DNA from: Pseudomonas bharatica CSV86
GTDB taxonomy: Bacteria > Pseudomonadota > Gammaproteobacteria > Pseudomonadales > Pseudomonadaceae
Assembly: GCF_000319305.2 (NCBI RefSeq)
Contig: NZ_AMWJ02000001.1
Location: forward strand, 1,899,001-1,963,000
Length of the DNA: 64,000 nt
Direction: 5' to 3'
Positions 35,553-44,081 of the stretch are shown piece by piece; the first letter of the stretch is position 1; each line of letters opens with the position of its first letter. The notes beneath the pieces were generated by a model that was not told where the DNA came from, did no database searches, and worked only from the letters and a program-made list of their open reading frames with translations. The translations under genes were made by a program, and so were the position numbers.

Positions 35553-38018
35553 GTGGCAATCGTCAGATTCAAGATCAGCCTGCTCGGCATGGCCATCGCC
35601 GCCAGCCTGCCGGCCTTTGCCGAAGACAAGGTGGAGCACGTCAACGTTGTCGGCCAGGCCGCGAGCCTGGACCAGGCGCTGAAGGAGCAGAAGGCCTCGG
35701 ACAGCATTCGCAGCGTGGTCCACGCCGACGCTGTCGGCCAGTTGCCCGACGATAACGCCGCCGAAGCCCTGCAGCGGATTCCCGGCCTGTCGGTCGAGCG
35801 CGACCAGGGCGAAGGGCGTTTCGTCAGCGTGCGTGGCATCGGCCCGGACCTGAACAGCGTGACCATCAACGGCACCCTGCTGCCGGCCCCGGAAGCCGAC
35901 CGTCGCGCCGTGGCCCTGGACGTTCTGCCCACCGAACTGGTGCAGTCGCTGTCGGTGGTCAAGTCGCTGACCCCGGACATGGACGCCAACTCCCTCGGCG
36001 GTACGATCGAGGTGGAAAGCCTTTCGGCCTTCGATCATCCGGGCCTGTTCTATACCGCCAGCGGCGAAGCCAGCCATGACGAGAACACCAGCCAGACCAG
36101 CCCGAAATTCTCCGGCGCCTTCAGCAACAAATTCAGCCTCGGCGACGGTATCGATAACTTCGGGGTGGCCGCAGCGTTCAGTTGGCAGCAGCGCGATTTC
36201 GGTTCGGACAACGTCGAGACCGGCGGCGCCTGGGACTTCGATGGCGACCAGGCGCGCCTGGAAGAGGCCGAGCAGCGCGATTACCGCATCCGTCGCGAAC
36301 GCACCGGCGCCGGGCTGAACTTCGACTATCGTCCGGACGATTTTTCCAGCTACTACCTGCGCACCCTCTACAGCCGCTTCAAGGACACCGAGACCCGCAA
36401 CGCCGCCGGGGTCGAGTTCGAAGATCCGCAAGCCTCCGGCGAGCGCGGTGACGGCGAGGGCTGGCGCGCCCTGAAGTCCCGCGAGGACACCCAGGAAATC
36501 CAGTCCTATGTATTCGGCGGTGAACGCCTGATCGATGCCTGGACCCTCAGCGGCCAAGCCGGCTTCAGCCGGTCCAGCGAGAACGACCCGGGCGGTATCG
36601 CCAATGCCAGGTTCGAAGGCGACTTCAGCGGCATCGGCTTCGATGGCACGCGCAAACCACGCCTGGGCACGGGCGCTGACTTCTACGACGCGGACGCCTT
36701 CACCCTGGACAAGGTGGAATGGGAAAAAGCCAACTCCACCGACGAGGAAAAGAACCTGCGCCTGGATCTGGCCCGTGACTACGACCTGGCCGGCAATGCC
36801 TCCCAGGTGAAGTTCGGCGCCAAGGCCAGCCGCCGCGACAAACGTGCCGACACCGACGTCTGGGTGTATGACGATTTCGACGACGTGACCCTGGCGGGCT
36901 ACCAGAGCGGCAAGGTCGATTACGTCCTCGGGAACTTCGGCAACGGCATCAGCGCCGGGGCGATCAAGGGCCTGATCGGCGGCATGGACCGCGATGCCTT
37001 CTACGACGAGGAAGAGTCGCGGATCAACGACTTCAGCATGCGCGAAGACATCAACGCCGCCTACCTGATGAACACCGTCGATATCGACGCCTGGCGCCTG
37101 ATCGGCGGGGTGCGCTACGAGGGCACCGAATTCGAGGCCAAGGGCACCGGCCTGCGCGATGGCGTCTACAGCCCCAACGAAAGCCGCAAGCGCTACGACC
37201 ACTGGCTCCCGGGCTTGCATGCACGCTACCAGTTCACCCCGCAGACCCAACTGCGTGCGGCCTGGACCAACACCGTGGTGCGCCCGACCTTCGGCCAGCT
37301 GGCGCCGGGCTTCATGATCGACGACAGCGAAGGCGAGGCCAGCTTCGGCAACCCGAACCTCAAGCCGCTGGAATCGATGAACCTCGACCTCGGCATCGAG
37401 CACTACATGGGACGTGCCGGCACCGTCTCGGCCTTCCTGTTCTACAAGGACATCGACAATTTCGTCTACAACACCGACCTGGCCGGGACCGGCGAGTGGG
37501 TCGACTTCGACGAGGCCAAGACCTATGCCAACGGCAGCAGCGCCAAGCTGTACGGCCTGGAACTGGCCTACTCGCAGAAACTCGACTGGCTGCCGGCGCC
37601 CTGGAACGGCTTGCTGCTGGGCGGCAACCTGACCCTGAGCAAGTCCCGCGCGGACATCGAAGGCCAGGGCCTGACCCGGCGCATCGACTTGCCGAACCAG
37701 TCCGACACCGTCGGCAACCTGACCCTGGGCTGGGAAGACGACAAGCTCAGCCTGCGCCTGGCGGCCAATTACAAGTCGAAATACCTGGCGGAAGTCGCCG
37801 CGGTGGACGACAAGGCCCACGACCTGTACTCGGACGACCAGCTGTTCGTCGATTTCAAGGCCGGTTACTTCCTCACTCCGAATCTGCAGCTCACCTTCGA
37901 GGCGCAGAACATCACCGACGAGTCCTACTACACCTACACCGGGCGCTCGCGCTTCAACTCGCAGTACGAGGAATACGGCCCGACCTACAAGGTCGGCCTG
38001 ACCCTGACCCACTTCTGA
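35553..38018 (+). CDS. TonB-dependent receptor of the phytase operon
   Basis: 821 residues from GTG 35553 (MAIVRFKISLLGMAIAASLPAFAEDKVEHVNVVGQ) with GGGGAG 8 nt upstream; the signal peptide ends at FAE. Plug: IRSVVHADAVGQLPDDNAAEALQRIPGLSVERDQGEGRFVSVRGIGPDLNSVTINGTLLP, in the style of the Xanthomonas/Caulobacter TonB receptor family often found with hydrolases. The barrel ends YGPTYKVGLTLTHF. The phytase gene follows after 20 bp. It probably imports phytate or an inositol-phosphate product; the ligand is inferred from the neighbours. Confidence 0.9.
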   Translation: MAIVRFKISLLGMAIAASLPAFAEDKVEHVNVVGQAASLDQALKEQKASDSIRSVVHADAVGQLPDDNAAEALQRIPGLSVERDQGEGRFVSVRGIGPDLNSVTINGTLLPAPEADRRAVALDVLPTELVQSLSVVKSLTPDMDANSLGGTIEVESLSAFDHPGLFYTASGEASHDENTSQTSPKFSGAFSNKFSLGDGIDNFGVAAAFSWQQRDFGSDNVETGGAWDFDGDQARLEEAEQRDYRIRRERTGAGLNFDYRPDDFSSYYLRTLYSRFKDTETRNAAGVEFEDPQASGERGDGEGWRALKSREDTQEIQSYVFGGERLIDAWTLSGQAGFSRSSENDPGGIANARFEGDFSGIGFDGTRKPRLGTGADFYDADAFTLDKVEWEKANSTDEEKNLRLDLARDYDLAGNASQVKFGAKASRRDKRADTDVWVYDDFDDVTLAGYQSGKVDYVLGNFGNGISAGAIKGLIGGMDRDAFYDEEESRINDFSMREDINAAYLMNTVDIDAWRLIGGVRYEGTEFEAKGTGLRDGVYSPNESRKRYDHWLPGLHARYQFTPQTQLRAAWTNTVVRPTFGQLAPGFMIDDSEGEASFGNPNLKPLESMNLDLGIEHYMGRAGTVSAFLFYKDIDNFVYNTDLAGTGEWVDFDEAKTYANGSSAKLYGLELAYSQKLDWLPAPWNGLLLGGNLTLSKSRADIEGQGLTRRIDLPNQSDTVGNLTLGWEDDKLSLRLAANYKSKYLAEVAAVDDKAHDLYSDDQLFVDFKAGYFLTPNLQLTFEAQNITDESYYTYTGRSRFNSQYEEYGPTYKVGLTLTHF

Positions 38019-38038
38019 CCGCCAGCCGAGACCCGAAC

Positions 38039-39943
38039 ATGTTCAATGCAAGACCTTTCACCTTCGCCGGCGGCCTGCTGCTGTCCCTGGCGCTGTCCCA
38101 GGCCGAGGCTGCCGCGCCGCTCCTGACCCTCGGCGAGCGCCTGCCCGGCAGTGTCGAGAATGCCCGACTGTTGGCCAGCGACGGCTTCTGGCCCGGTGCC
38201 GACCGTGTGGTCGCCGGCAAGCATGGCCTGCAACTGCTCAAGGCCGATGGCCAGGTGCTGAGCCAGCTGGATGGCCGCTACAAGGGCCTCGACCTGCGCA
38301 GCGGCCAGCACGCGTTGCTGGTCGCCAGCGTCGATACCAAGCGCCAGCAGGCTTTGCTGGTGCAACTGCACAGGGACACCGGCTGGAGCACGCCGCTGTA
38401 CCTGCCCAAGCGCGATTTTCCCGTCGAGGGCCTGTGCCTGTATCGCGACAGCGCGCGCAACAGCTTCGTCTTCCTGATGGGCGCGGAGGGCGTGGGCGAG
38501 CAGTGGCTGGTGGCAACCGCGGATCAGCCGTTGAGCGAAGCCCGTCGCGTTCGTGGCCTGAGCCTGCCGCCGCTGAGCGAGCACTGCCAGGGCGACGATA
38601 GCGGCGACAGCCTGTTCGTCGATGAACAGAACGTGGGTTGGTGGCGCTATGGCGCGGCGGCCGAGGCGCCGCTGCAACGGCGCCCGGTGGACCTGCGCGC
38701 GCCGTTCGGTGCCATCGCCAAACGTGCCGCCGGCATGGCCGTGGTGCCCGGCGGCCTGCTGGCCCTCGACCCGCTGGCCGGAAACCTGCACCTGTACCGC
38801 CAGACCGGCGCCGGTTGGAAAGCCGAGGCGAGCCTGCCGCTGGCCGCTCTCAAGGAACCCGAGCAACTCAGCGTGCGCCGCGACGCCAAGGGCCTGGACC
38901 TGCTGATCGTCGATGACGAAGGCCAGCGTCGCGCCCGGCTCGATTGGGACCTGCCGCTGGCCAAGGTCGCCGCGCCGGTCCCGGTCTTGCCGGCCCGCAT
39001 GCAGACCGAGCCGGTGCCGAGCTTCGGCGATGCGGCGGACGATCCGGCGATCTGGGTCAATGCCGCCAACCCGCAGCAGAGCCGGATCCTCGGCACCGAC
39101 AAGAAGGGCGGGCTGCTGGTCTACGACCTCGCCGGCAAGCAGTTGCAGGACCTGCGCGCCGGCCGGCTCAACAACGTCGATGTGCGCAACGGCTTCAGGC
39201 TCGGCGAGCGCACGGTGGACCTGGCGGTGGCCAGCAACCGTGATCACAACAGCCTGCAGCTGTTCGCCATCGAGCCGCGGACCGGCGAAGTCAGCCCGCT
39301 GGGCGAGGTTGCCACCCCGCTCAAGGACATCTACGGCCTGTGCCTGTTCAAGGACGCCGGCGGAGCGATCCACGCCATCGTCAACGACAAGGACGGCAGC
39401 TTTCTGCAATACCGCCTCGGTGCGGCGCAAGGCCTGGTCCAGGGCGAGCTGGTGCGCCGTTTCGCCACCGCGACCCAGCCGGAAGGCTGCGTGGCCGACG
39501 ACCGTGGCCAGCGCCTGTTCATCGGCGAGGAAGACAAGGCGGTCTGGACCCTGGATGCCCGCGCCGACGCCCCCACCACGCTTGAAAAAGTCATCGCCGT
39601 GGGCGGCGCGATCAAGGCGGATATCGAAGGCCTGGCCTTCTATCACGGCCAGAAGCGCGACTACCTGGTGATCTCCAGCCAGGGCAACGACCGTTACGTA
39701 GTGGTCGAGGCCGCAGCGCCGTATCGCCTGCGTGGTGCCTTCGCCATCGGCCTGAATGCCGAGCGCGGTATCGACGGTGCTTCGCAGACCGACGGTCTGG
39801 AAGTCACCTCGGCCAACCTCGGCGGGCCGTGGAGCCAGGGCCTGCTGCTGGTGCAGGACGGCCGCAAGCGCATGCCCGAAGGGCGGCAGAACTTCAAGGC
39901 GATTGCCTGGAGCCAGGTAGCCGAGGCGCTGCAGCTCGATTGA
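38039..39943 (+). CDS. beta-propeller phytase, tandem-domain
   Basis: 634 residues, ATG 38039 (MFNARPFTFAGGLLLSLALSQAEAAAPLL), signal peptide. The C-terminal half (about 325-634) is a full beta-propeller phytase with the calcium and phosphate-site motifs: DAADDPAIWVNAANPQQSRILGTDKKGGLLVYDL, GRLNNVDVRNGF, YGLCLFKD, VNDKDGSFLQYRL, QPEGCVADDRGQRLFIGEEDKAVW, DIEGLAFYHGQKRDYLVISSQGNDRYVV, QTDGLEV. The N-terminal half (about 27-320) is a second, degenerate propeller-like unit with weaker repeats. It hydrolyses phytate stepwise to lower inositol phosphates and phosphate, outside the cytoplasm. Confidence 0.93.
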   Translation: MFNARPFTFAGGLLLSLALSQAEAAAPLLTLGERLPGSVENARLLASDGFWPGADRVVAGKHGLQLLKADGQVLSQLDGRYKGLDLRSGQHALLVASVDTKRQQALLVQLHRDTGWSTPLYLPKRDFPVEGLCLYRDSARNSFVFLMGAEGVGEQWLVATADQPLSEARRVRGLSLPPLSEHCQGDDSGDSLFVDEQNVGWWRYGAAAEAPLQRRPVDLRAPFGAIAKRAAGMAVVPGGLLALDPLAGNLHLYRQTGAGWKAEASLPLAALKEPEQLSVRRDAKGLDLLIVDDEGQRRARLDWDLPLAKVAAPVPVLPARMQTEPVPSFGDAADDPAIWVNAANPQQSRILGTDKKGGLLVYDLAGKQLQDLRAGRLNNVDVRNGFRLGERTVDLAVASNRDHNSLQLFAIEPRTGEVSPLGEVATPLKDIYGLCLFKDAGGAIHAIVNDKDGSFLQYRLGAAQGLVQGELVRRFATATQPEGCVADDRGQRLFIGEEDKAVWTLDARADAPTTLEKVIAVGGAIKADIEGLAFYHGQKRDYLVISSQGNDRYVVVEAAAPYRLRGAFAIGLNAERGIDGASQTDGLEVTSANLGGPWSQGLLLVQDGRKRMPEGRQNFKAIAWSQVAEALQLD

Positions 39944-39990
39944 ACCGCTGTCATCAGCCGGCAATACCGGTGTCATCCAATTACACGACG

Positions 39991-40009
39991 CCCCGCCCGG
40001 CGCGGGGCC
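39991..40009 (+). other. stem-loop between phytase and exbB-like gene
   Basis: GCCCCGC and GCGGGGC arms with a CCGGC loop, immediately before the AAGGAG ribosome-binding site of the next gene. No T-run. It may adjust mRNA decay or expression of the energy-transducing genes relative to the phytase. Confidence 0.5.
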
Positions 40010-40022
40010 AAGGAGCAAGAAC

Positions 40023-40736
40023 ATGCACGCAAGCGAACCCATGAGCATCTGGGGCCTGGTCAGCGACGCCAGCCTGGTGGTGCAGGCAGTGATGGCCTGT
40101 CTGGTATTGGCCTCGCTGCTGAGCTGGTACCTGATCGTCCAGCGCGGCTGGAGCCTGGGCCGCAGCGAAAAGGCCTCGGACGGTTTCCTCCAGCGTTTCC
40201 GCGCCAGCGGCGACCTGGCCCAGCTGTACCGCGAGAGCCAGCCGCACACTGCCGAAGGCGATGACCAGACGCCGTTGCAACGCCTGTTCGTCGACGGTTA
40301 CCAGGCCTTCGCCCAGTTGCAGCGCCAGCCGCAGATCGAACACGGCGCCGTGCTCGAAGGCGTCGAGCGCAGCCTTCAGGTATCCCTCGCCGAGCAGGAC
40401 GAGCGCCTCGACAAGGGCCTGGCCTTTCTCGCCACGGTGGGCTCGGTGAGCCCTTATATCGGCCTGTTCGGCACCGTGTGGGGCATCATGAATGCCTTCC
40501 TCGGCCTGTCCCAGGTCCAGCAGGCGACACTCAACACCGTGGCCCCGGGCATCGCCGAAGCGCTGATCGCCACCGCCATCGGCCTGTTCGCGGCTATCCC
40601 GGCGGTCATGGCCTACAACCGCTTCAGCGCCCGCGGGCAGATGCTCAGTGCCCGCCAGTACGCCTTCGCCAATGAACTGCTGGCACGCCTGCACAAGCGT
40701 CTGCACTGCACCCCGAGCATGGCCGCGGTGGCCTGA
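40023..40736 (+). CDS. ExbB/TolQ-family proton-channel protein
   Basis: 237 residues, ATG 40023 (MHASEPMSIWGLVSDASLVVQAVMACLVLASLLSWYLIVQRGW). Three membrane segments in the MotA/TolQ/ExbB pattern: residues about 17-38, then DKGLAFLATVGSVSPYIGLFGTVWGIMNAFLGL, then APGIAEALIATAIGLFAAIPAVMAYN. The N-terminus is TolQ-like, but the neighbours (ExbD-like, TonB) make it the motor of a dedicated TonB system. AAGGAG lies 8 nt upstream. Part of the phytase operon by strand and spacing (79 bp). Confidence 0.9.
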   Translation: MHASEPMSIWGLVSDASLVVQAVMACLVLASLLSWYLIVQRGWSLGRSEKASDGFLQRFRASGDLAQLYRESQPHTAEGDDQTPLQRLFVDGYQAFAQLQRQPQIEHGAVLEGVERSLQVSLAEQDERLDKGLAFLATVGSVSPYIGLFGTVWGIMNAFLGLSQVQQATLNTVAPGIAEALIATAIGLFAAIPAVMAYNRFSARGQMLSARQYAFANELLARLHKRLHCTPSMAAVA

Positions 40737-40750
40737 GAAGGAGTTTTCCG

Positions 40751-41194
40751 ATGTTGCTCAAACCCCAGCGCAAGCACGCTGTGAAGGCGGAAATGAACGT
40801 GGTGCCCTACATCGACGTGATGCTGGTGCTGCTGGTGATCTTCATGGTCACCGCGCCGATGCTGGTGCAGGGCGTCAAGCTCGAACTGCCCAAGGTCGCC
40901 GCCCGGGCCATGCCCGCCGACAGCGAGCGGCAGGTGCTGACCCTGTCGGTGAAGGTCGATGGCGGCTTCTACTGGAATGTCGGGCCGGACCTCAAGCTCG
41001 ACGGGCAGAGCGATAGCGCGGTCAGCCTCGAAGAGATGCGCGACAAGGTCGGGCAGATCATTGCCGAGCGCGGTGACACCCAGGTCTATGTGCGTGCCGA
41101 CCAGGGCGCCGACTACGGGCGCGTGGTTGCCGGGATCGCCGAGTTGCAGCGCGGCGGGGTGAGCAACCTGGGCCTGATTACCGAGGAGCCTTGA
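40751..41194 (+). CDS. ExbD/TolR-family protein
   Basis: 147 residues, ATG 40751 (MLLKPQRKHAVKAEMNVVPYIDVMLVLLVIFMVTAPMLVQGVKLELPKV) with AAGGAG 7 nt upstream. Single N-terminal membrane helix carrying the essential Asp (PYIDVMLVLLVIFMV), then a periplasmic ExbD/TolR domain (QVYVRADQGADYGRVVAGIAELQRGGVSNLGLITEE). It completes the proton-driven motor with the preceding protein. The stop is 1 nt before the tonB start. Confidence 0.93.
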   Translation: MLLKPQRKHAVKAEMNVVPYIDVMLVLLVIFMVTAPMLVQGVKLELPKVAARAMPADSERQVLTLSVKVDGGFYWNVGPDLKLDGQSDSAVSLEEMRDKVGQIIAERGDTQVYVRADQGADYGRVVAGIAELQRGGVSNLGLITEEP

Positions 41195-41195
41195 G

Positions 41196-41999
41196 ATGAA
41201 TGCGATGAGTCTGCCGCTGCCCGCTGCGGGGCCTTTCGTCACGCTGCCGCAATGGCGCGTCAATGCCGGGGCCGCCGGGGTGGCGGTGGCTCTGCATGTG
41301 GTGTTGGCGGTGGCCTTGCTCGGGCATGGCTACACCCCGCGCTTGCCGGCTCCGGTGGTACCGGTGATCACTACGCAGTTGATCAGCGTGCCGGTGCCTG
41401 AGCCAGTGGTCGAGCCTATGGTTGCACCAGAGCCGCCTGCGCCGGCGGCGGTCGAGCCTGCACCGCCGGAAAGGGTGAAAGCCCCGGCGCCGGTGGTGCC
41501 GAGCGAGGCGGAGCTGGCGTTCAAGCGCGAGCAGCAGCGCCAGAAGCAGGAGCGGGTGGCGGAGCAGAAGCGCCAGCGTGAAGAGAGCCGCCAACGCCAG
41601 GAGCAGCAGCGACAGGAACAATTGGCGCGGGAAACAGCCGAGGCGCGGCTGGCTGAGCAGCGCCTGGCTGCCGAGCGCCGGGCGGCGGATGAGCGTGCCC
41701 GTGCCGCAGCGGCGGCGAGCCAGCAGTACCTGCCGATCACCAAGAAGGCTCCGGACTATCCGCAACGGGCGCTGGACAAGGGCATCCAGGGGGATTGCAC
41801 GGTGAGCTACACCGTCGATACCCAAGGGCGGGTTCGTGATCCACAGGTGGTGGAGGGTTGCCATCCGTGGTTTGCCCAGCCATCGTTGCAGGCGGCGCGC
41901 AGCTTTCGGTACCAGCCGAGGATCGTGGATGGCAAGGCGGTGGAAGTGCCCGGGATCAAGAACACCTTCCACTACAACATCGAACAAGGCTCACGGTAG
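41196..41999 (+). CDS. TonB-family energy-transducing protein
   Basis: 267 residues, ATG 41196 (MNAMSLPLPAAGPFVTLPQWRVNAGAAGVAVALHVVLAVALLGH). N-terminal membrane helix (about 26-45), Pro/Val/Glu-rich periplasmic linker (PVPEPVVEPMVAPEPPAPAAVEPAPPERV), a long charged Arg/Gln/Glu helix (about 107-180) that is more TolA-like, then a TonB C-terminal domain (PITKKAPDYPQRALDKGIQGDCTVSYTVDTQGRVRDPQVVEG). The hybrid TolA-like stalk is unusual. Together with the two upstream genes it forms a TonB system devoted to the phytase-linked receptor. Confidence 0.9.
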   Translation: MNAMSLPLPAAGPFVTLPQWRVNAGAAGVAVALHVVLAVALLGHGYTPRLPAPVVPVITTQLISVPVPEPVVEPMVAPEPPAPAAVEPAPPERVKAPAPVVPSEAELAFKREQQRQKQERVAEQKRQREESRQRQEQQRQEQLARETAEARLAEQRLAAERRAADERARAAAAASQQYLPITKKAPDYPQRALDKGIQGDCTVSYTVDTQGRVRDPQVVEGCHPWFAQPSLQAARSFRYQPRIVDGKAVEVPGIKNTFHYNIEQGSR

Positions 42000-42014
42000 A
42001 GGGTGTTGCTGATG

Positions 42015-42093
42015 GCCTCATCGCTGGCAAGCCAGCTCCCACAGGTCCAGCGGTGCACCCGGTCCCTGTGGGAGCTGGCTTGCCAGCGATGAG
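42015..42093. repeat. REP pair after the tonB gene
   Basis: GCCTCATCGCTGGCAAGCCA.. at 42015 and inverted CCTGTGGGAGCTGGCTTGCC..AGCGATGAGG to 42093. It separates the convergent TonB and Yip1-like genes. Confidence 0.92.
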
Positions 42094-42097
42094 GGCC

Positions 42098-42712
42098 TCA
42101 AGGCAAGGTCGCAGGTCGCAGGTACTCAGGCTGCAAGGTGTTGAACCAGAACAGGATCATGCTCACCAGGATGGTCACCAGCACCAGCAAGCCGACGCCC
42201 CACACGGAAGCCGCATAGAGGAACCCCTTGTCCTGGTTCAACCGCATGAACTTCGGCAGGCCCACGAACAGCAGGTAGGTGGCATAGGCTCCGGCCGCGA
42301 TCAGCGCGGCCACCGCTAGCCAGCGGCTGGGATAGAGCCCGGTAATACCGGCCAGGAAGTAGGGCGTGGTGGTGTACGCGACGAAGCCGATGCATTGGTT
42401 CAGGGTTGGCCGCGCTTCGAAGGTTCGCGACATCCAGCGGATAAAGCCGCCCATGATCAGGGTGCCGAGGAGCATGGTGAGGTACAGCAGCACCCCGAGT
42501 TGCAGTCCGCTGGCGACACTCACCCGTACCCGGTCGCCTTCGGCCAGGCTCCAGCCGGTCCAGGTGACCCCGATGAACAGGCAGATCGCCGGGAGCAGCG
42601 CCCAGAGCAGCAAGTGCGGAAGGTACTGACGCGGCTGCCGTTCTTCTTCGCTGCGGATGTCGACCCAGGCGTAGTCCGGGTGGGTGAGCAGTTTGACCAG
42701 GTGAGCTTTCAT
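42098..42712 (-). CDS. Yip1-family inner-membrane protein
   Basis: 204 residues, ATG 42712 (MKAHLVKLLTHPDYAWVDIRSEEERQPRQYLPHLLLWALLPAICLFIGVTWTGW). Five or so membrane helices: about 30-52, 73-94, 116-133, 137-157 and 172-193. The N-terminal LLTHPDYAWVDI..E is typical of bacterial YIP1-domain proteins. Function unknown. Single gene on this strand, with its stop next to a REP pair. Confidence 0.85.
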   Translation of the reverse strand: MKAHLVKLLTHPDYAWVDIRSEEERQPRQYLPHLLLWALLPAICLFIGVTWTGWSLAEGDRVRVSVASGLQLGVLLYLTMLLGTLIMGGFIRWMSRTFEARPTLNQCIGFVAYTTTPYFLAGITGLYPSRWLAVAALIAAGAYATYLLFVGLPKFMRLNQDKGFLYAASVWGVGLLVLVTILVSMILFWFNTLQPEYLRPATLP

Positions 42713-42884
42713 CGGAGCGATCTCCTGTACGCAATGAACATCTGGAAACGACGCAGGTTTGCAGTGTTCCTTTTTTGTCCGCTTCGGGCGCCGAATGGTC
42801 GTCAGCGTGCCGGTGGTCGTGTCCGGGGATCTTTTCGTCAAGCGCAGCGGTCGGTTCTGCATCCCCCATCGATGGAGAACAGCC

Positions 42885-43055
42885 ATGGCTGACAGCAAGC
42901 ACCCCGGCGCCGCACCCGACCAGCAGATGCCCGGCGAAGTGGAACGGGATAACGACGCCCGCCGGCCAGATGAACCCGGGCATGGCAAGCGCGATTCCAC
43001 CGCGCAGGAACATGCCAAAAGCCACAGCGGTGCCCCTGGAAAATCCTCGGGTTAA
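42885..43055 (+). CDS. small hydrophilic protein, unknown
   Basis: 56 residues, ATG 42885 (MADSKHPGAAPDQQMPGEVERD), with GGAG 7 nt upstream. Very polar, rich in Gly, Pro, Asp and Lys, with no hydrophobic segment and no Cys; the tail is KRDSTAQEHAKSHSGAPGKSSG. It looks intrinsically disordered, in the style of small stress-induced proteins. Real coding is supported by the ribosome-binding site and sensible codon use, but I recognise no family. Confidence 0.6.
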   Translation: MADSKHPGAAPDQQMPGEVERDNDARRPDEPGHGKRDSTAQEHAKSHSGAPGKSSG

Positions 43056-43251
43056 AAGGTTTTATTGATTGAAATGGTTATTTCGATATGCCACGAAAGT
43101 TCAAAGGAGTTGCTGAATTGTTCGCTGTGGCAGTAACTGTTAACCGGTCGTCAGTTATTCACGAATAATGACCGGGCTTGTTGGCGGAAACAATCCTGGG
43201 CGTTAGGCTCAGCAGGGTACTTAAATTAAAAACGGGCACAGGAGTGTGGTC

Positions 43252-43545
43252 ATGAAATATCGCGGAAAGCATTATTGGGCCTGGGCCGAAGCACCTTTGA
43301 TGAGCCGATCCCATGAAGAAGTGCTGGAAGGCGGTGAAACCGTCGATGTGCAGGTGCGCCTGTCCCGGATAGGCGCAACCCAGTTGTTCATAGGCGTCTA
43401 TTCTGCGGCTGGCACGCTGCTGGTCGAGGAAATCTACGATTCCCGCCCGGGTGAAACCATGACCCGGGCGATGAATTGGGGCGCGGCGCGTGCGCGGCAG
43501 CTGGCCGGTGTTTCGGTCGGCATGGGCATGGCAGCGGCGGTTTGA
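43252..43545 (+). CDS. small protein of unknown function
   Basis: 97 residues, ATG 43252 (MKYRGKHYWAWAEAPLMSRSHEEVLEGGETVDVQVRLSRIGATQLFIGVYSAAGTLLVEEIYD), with AGGAG 9 nt upstream. Predicted compact alpha/beta protein without signal peptide, ending in a Gly/Ala/Met-rich helix (AGVSVGMGMAAAV). No known motif seen. A hairpin at 43563-43592 follows the stop, which suggests a monocistronic transcript. Confidence 0.7.
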   Translation: MKYRGKHYWAWAEAPLMSRSHEEVLEGGETVDVQVRLSRIGATQLFIGVYSAAGTLLVEEIYDSRPGETMTRAMNWGAARARQLAGVSVGMGMAAAV

Positions 43546-43562
43546 AGGGGCGTCATTAGTTA

Positions 43563-43592
43563 GCGCAACAGTTAATTGACTGACTGCTGCGC
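43563..43592 (+). terminator. possible terminator after the 97-residue gene
   Basis: Arms GCGCAACAGT and ACTGCTGCGC (9 of 10 paired) with a 10-nt loop, then AATAAAATTTG. The U-tract is weak, so termination is uncertain. Confidence 0.4.
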
Positions 43593-43662
43593 AATAAAAT
43601 TTGAACCCGGATCCGCAGGCGATGACCCAACTTTGAAACAGCCCTGTTTCAGGAGAATCATC

Positions 43663-43896
43663 ATGTCGGATCCGGTCAGCTATTTCTGGATCGCTGTTGC
43701 GGTCATCATCATCCTGGTGGACCTTTGGGCCATCGTCAGTATCTTCCGAAGCGACAAGCCGGACGGGGTCAAGGTGGCCTGGTTCGTCGGTATCGTGTTG
43801 TTCCCGGTGCTCGGGTTGATTGTCTGGGGCATCTGGGGGCCCCGCGGGATCAAGGCCGGTACCGGGCCAAGTTCGCCGGAGCACAGCAAGGGTTGA
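43663..43896 (+). CDS. small two-helix membrane protein (PLDc_N-like)
   Basis: 77 residues, ATG 43663 (MSDPVSYFWIAVAVIIILVDLWAIVSIFRSDKPDGVKVAWFVGIVLFPVLGLIVWGIWGPRGIK) with AGGAG 9 nt upstream. Two membrane helices (about 8-28 and 37-58) with the pattern DLWAIVSIFRS..KVAWFVGIVLFPVLGLIVW found in the N-terminal domain of cardiolipin synthases. Stand-alone versions are common in Pseudomonas. No phospholipase domain follows. Role unknown, probably envelope-related. Confidence 0.75.
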   Translation: MSDPVSYFWIAVAVIIILVDLWAIVSIFRSDKPDGVKVAWFVGIVLFPVLGLIVWGIWGPRGIKAGTGPSSPEHSKG

Positions 43897-43943
43897 ACGG
43901 GGTGAGCGACTGATCTGCATCCAACTGTACACCCAGCAACAGC

Positions 43944-43993
43944 AGCCCAACATTTTGCTGGCCGACCAGCCGGTAAAAGTGTTGGGCTTTTAA
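43944..43993 (+). terminator. intrinsic terminator after the small membrane gene
   Basis: Outer stem AGCCCAACA (43944-43952) with TGTTGGGCT (43982-43990) followed by TTT, enclosing an inner hairpin GCTGG/CCAGC (43957-43970). It isolates the sigma-54 operon that starts 35 bp further on. Confidence 0.7.
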
Positions 43994-44027
43994 TTCAAGC
44001 TATTGAAAGTAAAGGTTTTTATCTGTT

Positions 44028-44044
44028 GGCATGGGATATGCGAT
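44028..44044 (+). promoter_or_regulatory. sigma-54 promoter of the organosulfur operon
   Basis: TTGGCATGGGATATGCG: the invariant GG (44030-44031) and GC (44042-44043) are at the required spacing and the flanks match YTGGCACGRNNNTTGCW fairly well. It ends 37 bp before the first ATG. SfnR-type sigma-54 activators control similar genes in P. putida. Confidence 0.65.
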
Positions 44045-44081
44045 AGCCCTCTGGTCATCGCATTCCAGGATTCAACCTCCC

